From positions 1,984,001-2,048,000 of the forward strand of contig AP012044.1 of assembly GCA_000283575.1 (NCBI GenBank): 64,000 bases of DNA. Reading direction: 5' to 3'. Origin of the DNA: Oscillibacter valericigenes Sjm18-20 (GTDB lineage: Bacteria > Bacillota > Clostridia > Oscillospirales > Oscillospiraceae). The position numbers were made by a program, and so were the translations under genes. Within the stretch, counting starts at the first letter, position 1, and every line of letters starts with the position of its first letter. The notes below the pieces were generated by a model. The model saw only the letters and a list, made by a program, of their open reading frames with translations. It did not search any database and was not told where the DNA came from. Below are positions 27,094 through 36,592 of the stretch, piece after piece.

Positions 27094-28839
27094 ATGGCCC
27101 TGGACGCGGTTTGCTTACAGGCGGTGGCGGAGGAGCTGCGCCCACAGCTTTTGGGCCTGCGCATCGATAAGGTGCAGCAGCCCGCCAGAGATCAGGTCAT
27201 TTTGCTGCTACGGGGTGGATTGCGCCTGCTGCTGAACGCCGGGGCCAGCAATCCCCGCATCCATTTGACCGGACAGCTCCGAGACAATCCGGCGGAGCCG
27301 CCCATGTTCTGTATGCTTTTGCGAAAGCATCTGGTGGGTGCGCGGGTGGCCGCGCTGACCCAGCCGGGGCTGGAGCGTCTGGTGGAGATGGAACTGGACG
27401 TCACCGACGATTTTGGACAGCCGGGAAAGCGGACGCTGGTGCTGGAGGCCATGGGCCGCCACTCCAACCTGATCCTGCTGGACGGGGAGCGGCGGGTGAT
27501 CGAGTGCCTGCGCCGGGTGGATGCGGAGATGTCCGCCCAGCGGCCCGTTCTTCCGGGGCTTTTTTACCAGTACCCGCCCGCTCACGGGAAGACGTACCTG
27601 TCCGATGTGACAGAGGAAATTTTTTTCACCCAACTGACTGCTGCCAATCCGGAGCGGCAGCTGGACACATTTTTGCTGGACAGCTTTTTCGGCATCTCGC
27701 CGCTGCTTGCGCGGGAATTGACGTTTCGGGCGACAGGGGAGACGGACAGCCGCATTTTTTCGCTGGACGACGCCGGAAAGCAAAGGTTTTGGGGCGAAAT
27801 AGAGGAATTACAAAATCATGTAAAGGAAAATGATTTTACACCAATTTCCCTCTGGCGGGACGGCAAGCCGCTGGAGTTTTCCTGTATCCCGATTACGCAA
27901 TACGGCGCAGCGGCGGAGAGCCGGACGTATCCCAGCTTCTCTGCGCTGATGGATGATTTTTACGAGTCCCGGGAGCGGCAGGAGCGCATCCGCCAGAGAG
28001 GGGCCGATCTTATCCGCACCGCTTCCAGCGCCCGTGACCGCCTGCGGCGGAAGCTGGCCATGCAGGAGAAGGACTACGCCGCCACTCAAAACCGGGACAG
28101 CCTGCGACTCAGCGGTGAGCTTATCACCGCCAACCTCTACCGCATGGAGTCGGGCTGGCAGAAGGTGACCTGCGAAAATTATTACGACGGCAACCGGGAG
28201 ATCACGATTCCTCTGGACCCGCTGCTGACGCCCCAGGAGAACGCGGCAAAGTATTTTAAGCGGTATACCAAGGCAAAGACCGCCGAAAAGTACCTGAAGG
28301 AGCAGATGGAGATCGCCCGGCGGGACGCCGCGTATCTGGACAGCGTGCTGGAGGAGATCACGGAGGCGGAGACCGAACAGGATTTCAATGATATCCGCTC
28401 CGAGCTAAAGGATGCCGGTTTTCTCCGTCAGAAGGGTCGGGAGAAGAAGGGTCTGCAGCGCCCGGCCAAGCCACGGGAGTTTCGCACCACGGCAGGACTC
28501 CGTGTTCTGGTGGGCCGGAATAACCGTCAGAATGATAAACTGACCCGGGACGCGGACCATCGGGACATCTGGTTCCACACCCAGAAGATCCACGGCTCCC
28601 ACGCAATCCTCTGTACCGGCGGCGGGACACCGGACCAGGATAGCATTGTGGAGGCGGCAAAAATCGCCGCATGGTATTCGCAGGCAAGGGAGAGCGGCAA
28701 TGTGCCGGTGGATTTCACGCAGGTAAAAAACGTGAAAAAGCCTGCCGGAGCACGGCCGGGCATGGTGATCTATACCACCTGCGAGACGGTGAACATTACG
28801 CCGGAGGAGGAGATTGTAAAACGGCTGAGCGTGAAATAA
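27094..28839 (+). CDS. rqcH: ribosome-associated quality control protein RqcH (NFACT family)
   Basis: A 581-residue NFACT protein, about the usual length. The NFACT-N region covers about 1-210, with conserved LRIDKVQQP and IHLT; helix-hairpin-helix and coiled-coil segments (about 280-430, Arg/Glu-rich) follow. The C-terminal NFACT-R domain contains GRNNRQNDKLTRDADHRDIWFHTQKIHGSHAIL (about 465-497). RqcH binds the 50S subunit carrying stalled peptidyl-tRNA and recruits tRNA-Ala to add alanine tails for degradation. Older annotations call it a fibronectin/fibrinogen-binding protein. The ATG follows GGGGAGAATTGAC within the mrnC end. Confidence 0.93.
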   Translation: MALDAVCLQAVAEELRPQLLGLRIDKVQQPARDQVILLLRGGLRLLLNAGASNPRIHLTGQLRDNPAEPPMFCMLLRKHLVGARVAALTQPGLERLVEMELDVTDDFGQPGKRTLVLEAMGRHSNLILLDGERRVIECLRRVDAEMSAQRPVLPGLFYQYPPAHGKTYLSDVTEEIFFTQLTAANPERQLDTFLLDSFFGISPLLARELTFRATGETDSRIFSLDDAGKQRFWGEIEELQNHVKENDFTPISLWRDGKPLEFSCIPITQYGAAAESRTYPSFSALMDDFYESRERQERIRQRGADLIRTASSARDRLRRKLAMQEKDYAATQNRDSLRLSGELITANLYRMESGWQKVTCENYYDGNREITIPLDPLLTPQENAAKYFKRYTKAKTAEKYLKEQMEIARRDAAYLDSVLEEITEAETEQDFNDIRSELKDAGFLRQKGREKKGLQRPAKPREFRTTAGLRVLVGRNNRQNDKLTRDADHRDIWFHTQKIHGSHAILCTGGGTPDQDSIVEAAKIAAWYSQARESGNVPVDFTQVKNVKKPAGARPGMVIYTTCETVNITPEEEIVKRLSVK

Positions 28840-28971
28840 CCCGCATGGGGATTTTCCCGCGCGGCGCGAGACGTAGGGCTCGGCTCTGCGGAGGAAGAAT
28901 CTTTTAACCGCCGAGTGAATTAAAAGGAGAACTATTGCTGCTCTTATCTTTGTATGTTCAGCCGGGGGAGA

Positions 28972-29012
28972 TAAATTAAGAGGAATGGCAAATTGCCATT
29001 CCTCTTAATTTA
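28972..29012 (+). terminator. bidirectional terminator between rqcH and pcrA
   Basis: A perfect 19-bp inverted repeat (left arm begins TAAATTAAGAGG, loop AAT) has A- and T-rich ends, so it can terminate transcription from both converging genes. The 28840-28971 stretch before it contains no gene I can support. Confidence 0.88.
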
Positions 29013-29067
29013 TCCAGCAAATGTTTTCTTGTACCATGGACTTCCGCGCGGGAGTACCGCCGCCGCG

Positions 29068-31581
29068 TCAGATTTTTTTCATATGCGCCCCTGCGGATTT
29101 CAACATCAGCTTTTTAGTGCCCTTTGTTTCAAAGGCCACTTCGATCAGCGCGTCGCCGCCCATGGGTTTCACGGACAGCACCGTGCCCTTGCCGAAAGCG
29201 GTGTGTTCTACCGCGTCGCCTTGAGCCACCTGCATCAGCGGTTCGGATGCGGGCTTTGCTGTCGTCGGCTTTTTAACTGCGAAACGGGGCTCCGCGGCGC
29301 TGTCGCGATAAGTACGTACCTTGCTGCTGCTCCGGTTTGTACCAAAACCGCCGGAGGAATTCCCGGCGGAACCACCGAATTGCCCGGGAAAACCGCGTTC
29401 AGGACCGTCGGATGAGCCGCCGAAGCTGTCCCCGCTCCCGCCGTCGTCCTCACCGTAAGCGATATAGGCCTCTGGCTTTCCGGACCACTCGTAGTTTTCC
29501 TCCGGCAGCTCGTCCAAAAAACGGGAGGGCCGGTTGGCGCTGGTGCGGCCATACAGCATACGCTGGCGGGCGTTGGTCAGAGTCAGACGCTCCTTGGCCC
29601 GGGTCATGGCCACGTAGCACAGCCGCCGCTCCTCTTCCAGCTCGTCCTCGTCGAACATGGAATTCATGCCGGGGAAAATGCCGTCCTCCATGCCCACCAC
29701 GTAAACGCTGGGGAACTCAAGACCCTTTGCAGAGTGGATGGTCATGAGGGTCACGCAGTCATCGCTGCCGTCCATGGAGTCAAGGTCTGTGTACAGTGCG
29801 ATCTCATTCAAAAAACCGGACAGGGTAGGGTCCTCCGGGTTGCCGGACAGAAAGCCGGCAATGCTGGACTTCAATTCCTGCACGTTTTCGAGCCGCCCCC
29901 GGCTCTCCATGTCGTTTTTCTCCTCCAGCGCGCGGACATAGCCGGTCTGGTCGCACACTGCGTCGTAAAACTCCGGCAATGCCAGCGTACCGCCCAGCTT
30001 TCGCAGGCCGTCCACCAGATCCGCAAATTTCAGCAGCTTTGCCGCAGGGACTTTCAATTCCGGAAACAGGTCTGCGTTGCGCATGACCTCGTAAAGTGAA
30101 ATTCCTTGCTGGCTGGCAACAGTGCTGACTTTCTGCATACTGGTGCCGCCAATGCCGCGCCCTGGCGTATTGACGATGCGCCTTAGGCGCAGATCGTCCA
30201 ACGGATTGTTCAGCACACAGAGGTAGGCCAGCATATCCTTCACTTCCGCACGGTCATAGAACTTGGTTCCGCCCACAACCTTATAGGGCATTCCGTTGCG
30301 CCGCAGGGCATATTCCAGCGCGTTGGACTGGGCATTCATGCGGTAGAGCACCGCACAGTCGGAAAATCTCCGTCCCCGGTTCACCTGCATCAGGATGTTG
30401 CCCACCACGAAGTTGGCCTCGTCCGCCTCGCTGTAATTCGTGCGGATAGAGACTTTGTCGCCGCTGCCGTTGTCCGTCCAGAGGGTCTTGCCCTTCCGGC
30501 CCTGATTGTTTTTGATAACGGCGTTGGCCGCGTCCAGAATGTTCTGGGTGGAGCGGTAATTCTGCTCCAGCCGGATAGTGCGGGCGTTTGCATACTGTTT
30601 TTCAAAGTTCAGGATGTTCTCGATATTCGCGCCCCGGAAGCGGTAGATGGACTGGTCGTCATCACCCACCACGCAGAGATTTTTGCGCCCGCCCGCCAGC
30701 AGAGAGGTCAAAAGATACTGCAAGTGGTTGGTGTCCTGATACTCGTCCACCAGCACGTAGCGGAACTTATGCTGATAATACTCCCGTACCTCCGCGTCCT
30801 TTTGCAGCAGCTCCACGGTGTGGAAAATGATGTCGTCAAAGTCCAGAGCGTTGGCGGCGCGGAGCTTTTCCGTGTATTTTGCGTAGACCTTTGCAATACG
30901 GGCCATCTTCCAGTCGCCTGAGTCCTGATACTGCCGGGCAAAGTCCTCCGGCGTTTCATAGCGGTCCCGGGATTTGCTGATGATGCCCAGCAGTTCCTTG
31001 GGAGGAAAGGCCTTTTCGTCGTAGTTCAGCTCCTTGACGATGTCCTTCAGAACTCGTTTGGAGTCGTCGGTGTCGTAGATGGTAAAGTCCTTCTGAAAGC
31101 CGATCCGCTCGATGTCCCGCCGCAGAATGCGGACGCAGGCGGAGTGGAACGTGGAGGCCCAGATGTCGTTTGCCACCGGACCCAGGCGGGCCGCTAGACG
31201 GTCTTTAAGCTCGCCTGCTGCCTTGTTGGTAAAGGTAATGGCGATAATTTCCCAGGGCCGGGGCACGTCCACGGCGCACAGCCGGATGGCCCGCCGCCGG
31301 TCTTCCGGCTCCGGATCGTTCGGAAAGTTTTCCAGGAACCGGAGGTCCTCTTCCGCGGCGTACTCCGGCACCTCGTCGGAGTCGCTGCCCCGGCCGTAGG
31401 TCAAAAGGTTATACACCCGCTGGATGAGAACGGTGGTCTTACCGGACCCGGCTCCCGCCAGCAGAAGGAGAGGACCCTCGGTGGTCATGGCGGCCTGCCG
31501 CTGCATGGGGTTCAGCCGCTGGAAGTCCCGCGCGATGACGGCTTTCCGGGCGGCGAGGAAGCGCTTGTTGAAGTCAGTCAT
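29068..31581 (-). CDS. pcrA: ATP-dependent DNA helicase PcrA/UvrD
   Basis: An 837-residue superfamily 1A helicase that moves 3' to 5' in repair and transcription-coupled processes. Motifs in order: Q-motif LNPMQRQAA, Walker A LAGAGSGKT (about 41-49), motif Ia ITFTNKAAGELKDR, motif II LVDEYQDTN (about 271-279), motif III VVGDDDQSIYRFRGA, motif IV LEQNYRST, motif V TIHSAKGLEFPSVYVVG and motif VI VAMTRAKERL. A long Ser/Gly-rich linker (about 690-760) leads to a C-terminal Tudor-like domain (AVEHTAFGKGTVLSV), the RNA polymerase-binding element typical of PcrA. An insertion of about 40 residues follows motif I. It has its own promoter and is monocistronic. Confidence 0.95.
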   Translation of the reverse strand: MTDFNKRFLAARKAVIARDFQRLNPMQRQAAMTTEGPLLLLAGAGSGKTTVLIQRVYNLLTYGRGSDSDEVPEYAAEEDLRFLENFPNDPEPEDRRRAIRLCAVDVPRPWEIIAITFTNKAAGELKDRLAARLGPVANDIWASTFHSACVRILRRDIERIGFQKDFTIYDTDDSKRVLKDIVKELNYDEKAFPPKELLGIISKSRDRYETPEDFARQYQDSGDWKMARIAKVYAKYTEKLRAANALDFDDIIFHTVELLQKDAEVREYYQHKFRYVLVDEYQDTNHLQYLLTSLLAGGRKNLCVVGDDDQSIYRFRGANIENILNFEKQYANARTIRLEQNYRSTQNILDAANAVIKNNQGRKGKTLWTDNGSGDKVSIRTNYSEADEANFVVGNILMQVNRGRRFSDCAVLYRMNAQSNALEYALRRNGMPYKVVGGTKFYDRAEVKDMLAYLCVLNNPLDDLRLRRIVNTPGRGIGGTSMQKVSTVASQQGISLYEVMRNADLFPELKVPAAKLLKFADLVDGLRKLGGTLALPEFYDAVCDQTGYVRALEEKNDMESRGRLENVQELKSSIAGFLSGNPEDPTLSGFLNEIALYTDLDSMDGSDDCVTLMTIHSAKGLEFPSVYVVGMEDGIFPGMNSMFDEDELEEERRLCYVAMTRAKERLTLTNARQRMLYGRTSANRPSRFLDELPEENYEWSGKPEAYIAYGEDDGGSGDSFGGSSDGPERGFPGQFGGSAGNSSGGFGTNRSSSKVRTYRDSAAEPRFAVKKPTTAKPASEPLMQVAQGDAVEHTAFGKGTVLSVKPMGGDALIEVAFETKGTKKLMLKSAGAHMKKI

Positions 31582-31613
31582 ATGTTCACCAGTTTTCTAT
31601 AATCTCAAAGACT

Positions 31614-31642
31614 ATTTTAGGACAAAAACCGGTTGGGGTCAA
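31614..31642 (-). promoter_or_regulatory. sigma-A promoter of pcrA
   Basis: On the minus strand TTGACC (31642-31637) and TAAAAT (31619-31614) are 17 bases apart, about 30 bases upstream of the pcrA start. Confidence 0.75.
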
Positions 31643-31708
31643 CCGTGGGTTTCCTTTCCCGACTCTTGTTCAACACGGGGGATTCGGAAATAAAATTCAG
31701 ATTTTTGG

Positions 31709-31737
31709 TTGACGCTGCTTTACCGGAATGATATGCT
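31709..31737 (+). promoter_or_regulatory. sigma-A promoter of the CDP-alcohol phosphotransferase gene
   Basis: TTGACG (31709-31714) and TATGCT (31732-31737) with a 17-base spacer lie 28 bases ahead of the GTG start. Confidence 0.6.
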
Positions 31738-31764
31738 GAAGAAAAATGGGCGGGAGGGGAAGCC

Positions 31765-32352
31765 GTGCGCAATTTCCGGGTAAGATCGCTTTTCCAAGGT
31801 CCTGCCGACTATCTGACCGTAGGCAGAATCTTGCTGTCCCTGCCGCTGCCTTGGACTGCGCCGCTGTCTCCGGCATTTTATACGCTGTATACGCTGGCAG
31901 GCATCACGGACATGCTGGACGGTCCCGTGGCCCGAAAAACCCACACCGTGAGCCGGAATGGCGCCATGCTGGACAGTATCGCGGACGCCGTTTTCCTGGC
32001 GGCCACGCTGATCGCCCTGCTGCCGGTGCTGGTGGAGCGTTTCCCGGCATGGGTGCTCTGGCCGGTTATAATAGCGGCGGCGTTGCGGTGTGGGGCCTAC
32101 GGAGTGGGCTTTTACAAATACCGCCGCTTTATCGCGTATCACACGCGGCTGAACAAGCTCACGGGGGCCGTGCTGTATTGCGTACCCTATTTCATGCTGT
32201 TTTGGCGGGACATGGGAACTCTTTGCGCGGTGCTGTGCGTTCCGGTGTGCGTCTCCGCCGGGGAGGAATTACTCATTCAGCTGCTGAGTAAACAACTTGA
32301 TCTGGATATCCAAAGCGTGTTTGATTTGAAGAGGAGGGATTCCCATGTATGA
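31765..32352 (+). CDS. CDP-alcohol phosphatidyltransferase family membrane protein
   Basis: A 195-residue integral membrane enzyme. It carries the full signature D-x2-D-G-x2-A-R-x8-G-x3-D-x3-D (DMLDGPVARKTHTVSRNGAMLDSIAD, residues about 51-75, quoted here only as the motif). All the catalytic Asp residues are present. About five hydrophobic helices surround it. It should transfer a phosphatidyl group from CDP-diacylglycerol to an alcohol (glycerol phosphate, inositol or serine); the acceptor is not evident. The GTG at 31765 follows GGGAGGGG. The 8-base overlap with the next gene shows cotranscription with the MBL hydrolase. Confidence 0.88.
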   Translation: MRNFRVRSLFQGPADYLTVGRILLSLPLPWTAPLSPAFYTLYTLAGITDMLDGPVARKTHTVSRNGAMLDSIADAVFLAATLIALLPVLVERFPAWVLWPVIIAAALRCGAYGVGFYKYRRFIAYHTRLNKLTGAVLYCVPYFMLFWRDMGTLCAVLCVPVCVSAGEELLIQLLSKQLDLDIQSVFDLKRRDSHV

Positions 32353-33223
32353 ATTGAAACAGGTTGCCCCACGCACTTATTATATTCAGTGCCCCGCTAA
32401 GATCGGTGTCTGGAAGCTCAGCGACACCGACACGGTTTTGATCGACAGCGGCAATGACAAGGATGCGGGCCGAAAGGTGCAAAAGCTCGTGGAGGCCCAG
32501 GGCTGGACGCTGCGGTGTATTCTGAACACCCATGCCAACGCCGATCACAACGGCGGCAATAACCTGCTCCAGTCCCGGCTGGGCGCCCGCGTCTATGCGC
32601 CGGGGATCGACGCGGCCATTACCTCCTACCCCATTCTGGAACCCGCATTTCTATACGGCGGGTACCCCTGTAAGGAGCTTCGGAACAAGTTTCTGCTGGC
32701 CCAGCCCAGCGCATGTCAGCCGCTGACGGCGGAAAATCTGCCGGAGGGACTGGAGATGCTTCCCCTGCCTGGCCACTTTTTCGATATGTGCGGCTTTAAA
32801 ACCGCAGATGGCATATGGTTTTTGGCGGACTGCCTGTCAGGCGCCAACATCGTGGAGAAGTACCATGTGAATTTTATCTACGATGTGGCGGGATATCTTC
32901 AGACGCTGGACCGGATCGAAACTCTGGAGGGCAGGCTGTTCATCCCCGCCCACGCCGAGCCGACGGAGGACATCCGCCCTCTGGCGGAGCTGAATCGGGC
33001 CAAGGTGCTGGAGATCTGCGAGCTGGTGCTGGATTTATGCAGGGAACCGCTCTGCTTTGAGGAGCTTTTGCAAAAAATCTTTCAGCATTATCAGCTGACC
33101 ATGGATTTTAACCAGTATGTTCTGGTGGGAAGCACCGTCCGGTCCTACCTCTCCTATCTGCACGACAAGGGGAGCCTGTCCGCGGAGTTCTCAGAGTGCA
33201 GACTGCTCTGGCGCAAGGCCTGA
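32345..33223 (+). CDS. MBL-fold metallo-hydrolase
   Basis: A 292-residue metallo-beta-lactamase-fold protein. The zinc motif is NTHANADHNGG (about 61-71: H63, D67, H68); the first His-x-His position is replaced by Asn (H63-A-N65), a variant seen in some MBL subfamilies. Further ligands are in GHFFDMCG (about 146-153), the metal-bridging Asp in FLADCLSG, and PAHAEP (about 205-210). A C-terminal helical winged-helix-like segment (about 220-290) is present. The substrate is unknown, and no glyoxalase or RNase-specific feature is clear. It overlaps the phosphatidyltransferase gene by 8 bases. Confidence 0.85.
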   Translation: MYELKQVAPRTYYIQCPAKIGVWKLSDTDTVLIDSGNDKDAGRKVQKLVEAQGWTLRCILNTHANADHNGGNNLLQSRLGARVYAPGIDAAITSYPILEPAFLYGGYPCKELRNKFLLAQPSACQPLTAENLPEGLEMLPLPGHFFDMCGFKTADGIWFLADCLSGANIVEKYHVNFIYDVAGYLQTLDRIETLEGRLFIPAHAEPTEDIRPLAELNRAKVLEICELVLDLCREPLCFEELLQKIFQHYQLTMDFNQYVLVGSTVRSYLSYLHDKGSLSAEFSECRLLWRKA

Positions 33224-33268
33224 GTATATGCACAGCCGAAAAAGTCCACAGGTTCTCTCATAATTCGC

Positions 33269-33302
33269 CGCGGGCGGCACGGGAAATCCCGTGCCGCCCG
33301 CG
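33269..33302 (+). terminator. strong hairpin between convergent genes
   Basis: A perfect 15-bp GC-rich stem (CGCGGGCGGCACGGG / CCCGTGCCGCCCGCG) has a short AAAT-type loop and no long T-run. It separates the MBL hydrolase from the converging HAD gene and probably serves both. Confidence 0.6.
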
Positions 33303-33332
33303 TATCACTTCTAAACGCTCAAAATTGCCTGT

Positions 33333-33971
33333 TCACTTTTTCAGCGGATAAAGCAGGTCTTCAAAGCTCTTGATATAAACGTCGCAAAAGCCCCTCATCT
33401 CCGCCTCGTCCGAGGCAAAATAATTGTCGTAGACGCCCACCACCCGCATTTTCGCGGCTCTGGCTCCCTTGCACGCGGCGATGCTGTCATCAAAGATCGT
33501 GCAGTCTTCCGGCCGGACGCCGCATTCCTTCGCTGCGTATAGCCAGATGGCCGGATTTTGCTTTTCAAGTCCCAGATCGTGGGCAAACACGATGCGCTCA
33601 AAATATTTTTCCAGCTCCAGATGCCCCAGCGCGGTGTGGCAGTGGGTGGGTACGCTGCTGGTGACCACCGCCATCCTCCGCCCCTCCGCTTTGCACTGGC
33701 GCAGATATGCCCGGACGCCGGGTTTGATGGGGACATGTTCATAGAGATCTCCGGCCAGTTCCATCCACTCCGCGATGATCTCCTCGGTGGACTCGCTGAG
33801 ATGGCAGAACTCCTTTGTGAACACCGCTGCTTTGGGCATGATGGTGTGGGCCACGCCCTCGTAGTAGGCGTGGGTGTAAGGCAGGCCCCGCCGAGCCAGA
33901 AACTCACGATCTACATCCTTCCAGATACGGTTGGAGTCGGTCAGCGTACCGTCCATGTCAAATAAAAACAT
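33333..33971 (-). CDS. HAD superfamily phosphatase (beta-phosphoglucomutase/PGP-like)
   Basis: A 212-residue haloacid-dehalogenase-type hydrolase. Motif I is DMDGTLTDS at the N terminus (nucleophile D5 and acid/base D7 with the chosen start). Motif II lies in VVTSSVP (about 98-104), the motif III Lys is in the LEKQNP region (about 134-139), and motif IV is FDDSIAAC (about 159-166). A helical cap (about 18-85) makes it a C1-cap enzyme, so small phosphorylated metabolites are likely substrates. I place the start at 33971, where GGAGG is 7 bases upstream; the ATG at 33977 is too close to it. It overlaps or abuts the AAG gene and is its operon partner. Confidence 0.88.
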   Translation of the reverse strand: MFLFDMDGTLTDSNRIWKDVDREFLARRGLPYTHAYYEGVAHTIMPKAAVFTKEFCHLSESTEEIIAEWMELAGDLYEHVPIKPGVRAYLRQCKAEGRRMAVVTSSVPTHCHTALGHLELEKYFERIVFAHDLGLEKQNPAIWLYAAKECGVRPEDCTIFDDSIAACKGARAAKMRVVGVYDNYFASDEAEMRGFCDVYIKSFEDLLYPLKK

Positions 33972-33973
33972 AT

Positions 33974-34600
33974 TCATTCCTCCGTTTCCAGCCAGAACCG
34001 CCAGGGAAAATCCTTCGCTTCCTCCGCATAATCAACGCCCACCCGCGGCCCTGCGCAGATGTGCTCCCGCTTTGCGGGCGGACGGGGGAGGCCCAGGTCA
34101 GCAGGGCTTTCGCAGAGAAACAGGACGTCTCCCGTCAGATCCAAGCCGTTTTCCGCGGTGGTAAGCAAAAGACCTTTACAGAGCTTGCCCGGCCCGTTCA
34201 GAAAGTTTTTTCTTTGATAGGCTGTGAGTTTTCCACCGCCTTTTTCCCCAAACCGCAGGCGGCGGATGACCTCCCCGCCGGAGAGACATTCCAGCCCACG
34301 GATCAGGACGGCGGACGGCTCGCCGTCCGGTTCCGTCACAAGGTTCAAACAGTGGTACATTCCATAGATAAAGTAGATATAGGCGTGGCCCGGCGGGCCG
34401 AACATAACGGCGTTCCGGGCGGTTCGGTGGTAGCCGTAGGCATGGCAGGCCTTATCGCAGCGGCCCACATATGCCTCTGTCTCCGTGATGCGGCAGACCA
34501 GAGGCTGACCGCCATAGACCCGCACCAGGGTCTTGCCCAGCAGACTGCGGGCGATTTCCACCGTGTCGCCCAGATAATATTTCCGGGGAAGACTTGCCAT
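33974..34600 (-). CDS. DNA-3-methyladenine glycosylase (AAG/MPG family)
   Basis: A 208-residue alkyladenine DNA glycosylase, close to the bacterial family length. It removes 3-methyladenine, hypoxanthine and related lesions. Conserved blocks are ARSLLGKTLVR, ITETEAYVG (about 39-47, containing the catalytic Glu), ARNAVMFGPPGHAYIYFIYGMYHCLN (about 61-86) and GPGKLCKG (about 136-143). The ATG at 34600 is preceded by a GAGGTGCGAAA ribosome site. The HAD gene starts at its stop codon. No damage-inducible operator is visible. Confidence 0.92.
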   Translation of the reverse strand: MASLPRKYYLGDTVEIARSLLGKTLVRVYGGQPLVCRITETEAYVGRCDKACHAYGYHRTARNAVMFGPPGHAYIYFIYGMYHCLNLVTEPDGEPSAVLIRGLECLSGGEVIRRLRFGEKGGGKLTAYQRKNFLNGPGKLCKGLLLTTAENGLDLTGDVLFLCESPADLGLPRPPAKREHICAGPRVGVDYAEEAKDFPWRFWLETEE

Positions 34601-34714
34601 TTTCGCACCTCGATGTTAAAATAAAAGTTTGACGGTACTTTTTTTATTAGACGGATGCGCCGTCATAACAGAATACATCTATTCTATCATTTTCTGAGAG
34701 TGGGAGCAAGAGTC

Positions 34715-35677
34715 ATGCAGAAAACCAGATTTGTCCGCCAGAATGTCTTTCCGGTGCTGGCGGCCCTCATTTGGGGAACGGGCTTCGTGGCGCAGAGTGT
34801 GGGCGCTGATCACGTGGGGCCGTTTACCTTCAACGCGGCCCGATCGGCCATTGCGTTCGTTTTTTTATTAGGTTTGTGCGCGGTATTTCGTTTCCGGCGG
34901 AAGAAGGACTTTGACGCACAGGCAAAGCCGCGGCCCAATTACCGCCGGGATCTGTTGTTGGGCGGCCTGTGCTGCGGCTTGGCGCTGACACTGGGGAGTA
35001 ATCTTCAGCAGAAGGGCATTGAGACCACCACCTCCGGCAAAGCGGGTTTTATTACGGCGCTTTATATCATAATTGTTCCCATTCTGGGCATGTTTCTGAA
35101 AAAGAAAGTTGAAAAAACGGTCTGGGTTGGTGTGGTGCTGGCCGTGGCGGGGCTTTACTTTCTATGCATCCAGCAGGACTTTTCCATTTCCAGGGGTGAT
35201 TTTTATATCGCTCTGTGCTCCCTCTGCCTATCCATCCACATTCTGGCCATTGACTATTTTACGCAGAGGGTGGACGGTGTGGAACTGTCCTGCGCACAGT
35301 TCCTGGTGGTCACGTTTTTATCCTCCATCGGGATGTTTGCGACGGAGCGGCCCTCCTGGGAGGCGCTGCGCCAGTGCGCGGGGCCGATTTTGTACGTGGG
35401 CATTTTCTCCAGCGGCGTGGCGTACACGCTGCAAATACTTGCGCAGCGGGATTCCAATCCCACGGTGGTGTCCCTGCTGCTGAGTCTGGAGTCCGTTTTT
35501 GCCACGCTGGCGGGAGCTCTGCTGCTGGGGGACCGCATGAGCGGCAGGGAGTATTTCGGCTGCACGTTGATGTTGGCGGCGGTGGTACTGGCGCAGATCC
35601 CGGTGGGAGAGAAAAAAGCCGCGCCGGATACGGAGGAGGAGAGGGAATGCGAAAAGACGGTTCCTCCGCAAATCTGA
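34715..35677 (+). CDS. EamA/DMT superfamily transporter
   Basis: A 320-residue inner membrane protein with about ten hydrophobic helices in two EamA repeats (about 15-145 and 155-290). Family hallmarks include AALIWGTGFVAQSVG near the start of repeat one and LLSLESVFATLAGALLLGD in repeat two, where the conserved Glu-Pro-type motif is ESVFA. It probably exports amino acids or other metabolites, but the substrate is unknown. The ATG at 34715 with GGGAG 8 bases upstream is preferred over a longer frame from 34655. It is divergent from the AAG/HAD pair, and the 115-base gap holds the facing promoters, which I could not resolve cleanly. Confidence 0.88.
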   Translation: MQKTRFVRQNVFPVLAALIWGTGFVAQSVGADHVGPFTFNAARSAIAFVFLLGLCAVFRFRRKKDFDAQAKPRPNYRRDLLLGGLCCGLALTLGSNLQQKGIETTTSGKAGFITALYIIIVPILGMFLKKKVEKTVWVGVVLAVAGLYFLCIQQDFSISRGDFYIALCSLCLSIHILAIDYFTQRVDGVELSCAQFLVVTFLSSIGMFATERPSWEALRQCAGPILYVGIFSSGVAYTLQILAQRDSNPTVVSLLLSLESVFATLAGALLLGDRMSGREYFGCTLMLAAVVLAQIPVGEKKAAPDTEEERECEKTVPPQI

Positions 35678-35869
35678 CCGGCCCTGTGCTTTACGCTTTT
35701 CAGCGGAGATGATTCGTCCGGTACATTACGGATGGAAACCTCCGGCTGCCTTTAAAGCTGGAGTGTCCGGGGCAGTGCAGTCTCGCTTTACAATCTAACG
35801 GAGGTGTGATATGATGCGACCGTTGCAATTTGCGGCCCTCAGGGCCTTGAAGGAGGAGCGATCTCCACC

Positions 35870-36592
35870 ATGAGCAATCAAAAAGCAAAGAAAAATAAAC
35901 AGACCGCCGCAGGACGAGAGGCGGAAATCGCCAGCGCAAGGATCTTCGGCAAGCAGGTCTCCAAAAAGAAGGCCCGGGCGCTTCTGATTGTGACACTGAT
36001 TGCCTGCGCCCTGCCTATGATTCTGGGCGCCCGTCGATGGAGCGGCATACCGGAAATTGTACCCAGCGGCCTGATTGGCAGCAACGGTCAGGACGACTCC
36101 ATTCCACGCTGGGTGGTGGCCTATGGCCTGCCGGGATTCATATGCCTGATGGACCTGATCGCCCACGGGCAGCTTATGGCAAACCAAAAGCGTATGACAA
36201 TCCCGAAGCCTGCTGTCCGGCTGCTGGGAAGATGGGGCTTTCCCGTGATATCTGTTCTTTTTTGCAGCGGTATGATTTTGCAGTCCTCCGGCGGCGACCT
36301 GACGCTGCCTTTCATTACCCCGTGCGTCCTGGGCCTGCTTTTGATGATGCTGGGCGGCCATATGTGGGACTGCCCACGGGATGCCCGGATCGCCCTGCGG
36401 TTTTCCTCGACCGAGCACAGCGACGAATCGTGGAAGGCCGTTCATCTGTTTGCAAGCCGCGTCTGGATGACGGCTGGTTTGCTGGTGATTGCCGGAGTCA
36501 TGATGACCTCTACCTCCACCGTGTTCACAGCCGTACTGATCGTGGCGGCGCTGCTGGCCCCTATGGCTTATGCCGTGCGGCGCGGAGCTTAG
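35870..36592 (+). CDS. multi-pass membrane protein, possibly DUF1648/SdpI-related
   Basis: A 240-residue protein with a basic N terminus (Lys/Arg-rich, about 1-40) and about five hydrophobic helices (about 40-58, 87-105, 122-140, 147-162, 198-235). The segment after the first helix (WSGIPEIVPSGLIGSNGQ) resembles the helix-loop motif of DUF1648/SdpI-family proteins, which include immunity proteins against secreted toxins. The match is partial and function is not assigned. The ATG follows AAGGAGGAG. No toxin gene is visible beside it. The 35678-35869 gap contains no gene I can support. Confidence 0.55.
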   Translation: MSNQKAKKNKQTAAGREAEIASARIFGKQVSKKKARALLIVTLIACALPMILGARRWSGIPEIVPSGLIGSNGQDDSIPRWVVAYGLPGFICLMDLIAHGQLMANQKRMTIPKPAVRLLGRWGFPVISVLFCSGMILQSSGGDLTLPFITPCVLGLLLMMLGGHMWDCPRDARIALRFSSTEHSDESWKAVHLFASRVWMTAGLLVIAGVMMTSTSTVFTAVLIVAALLAPMAYAVRRGA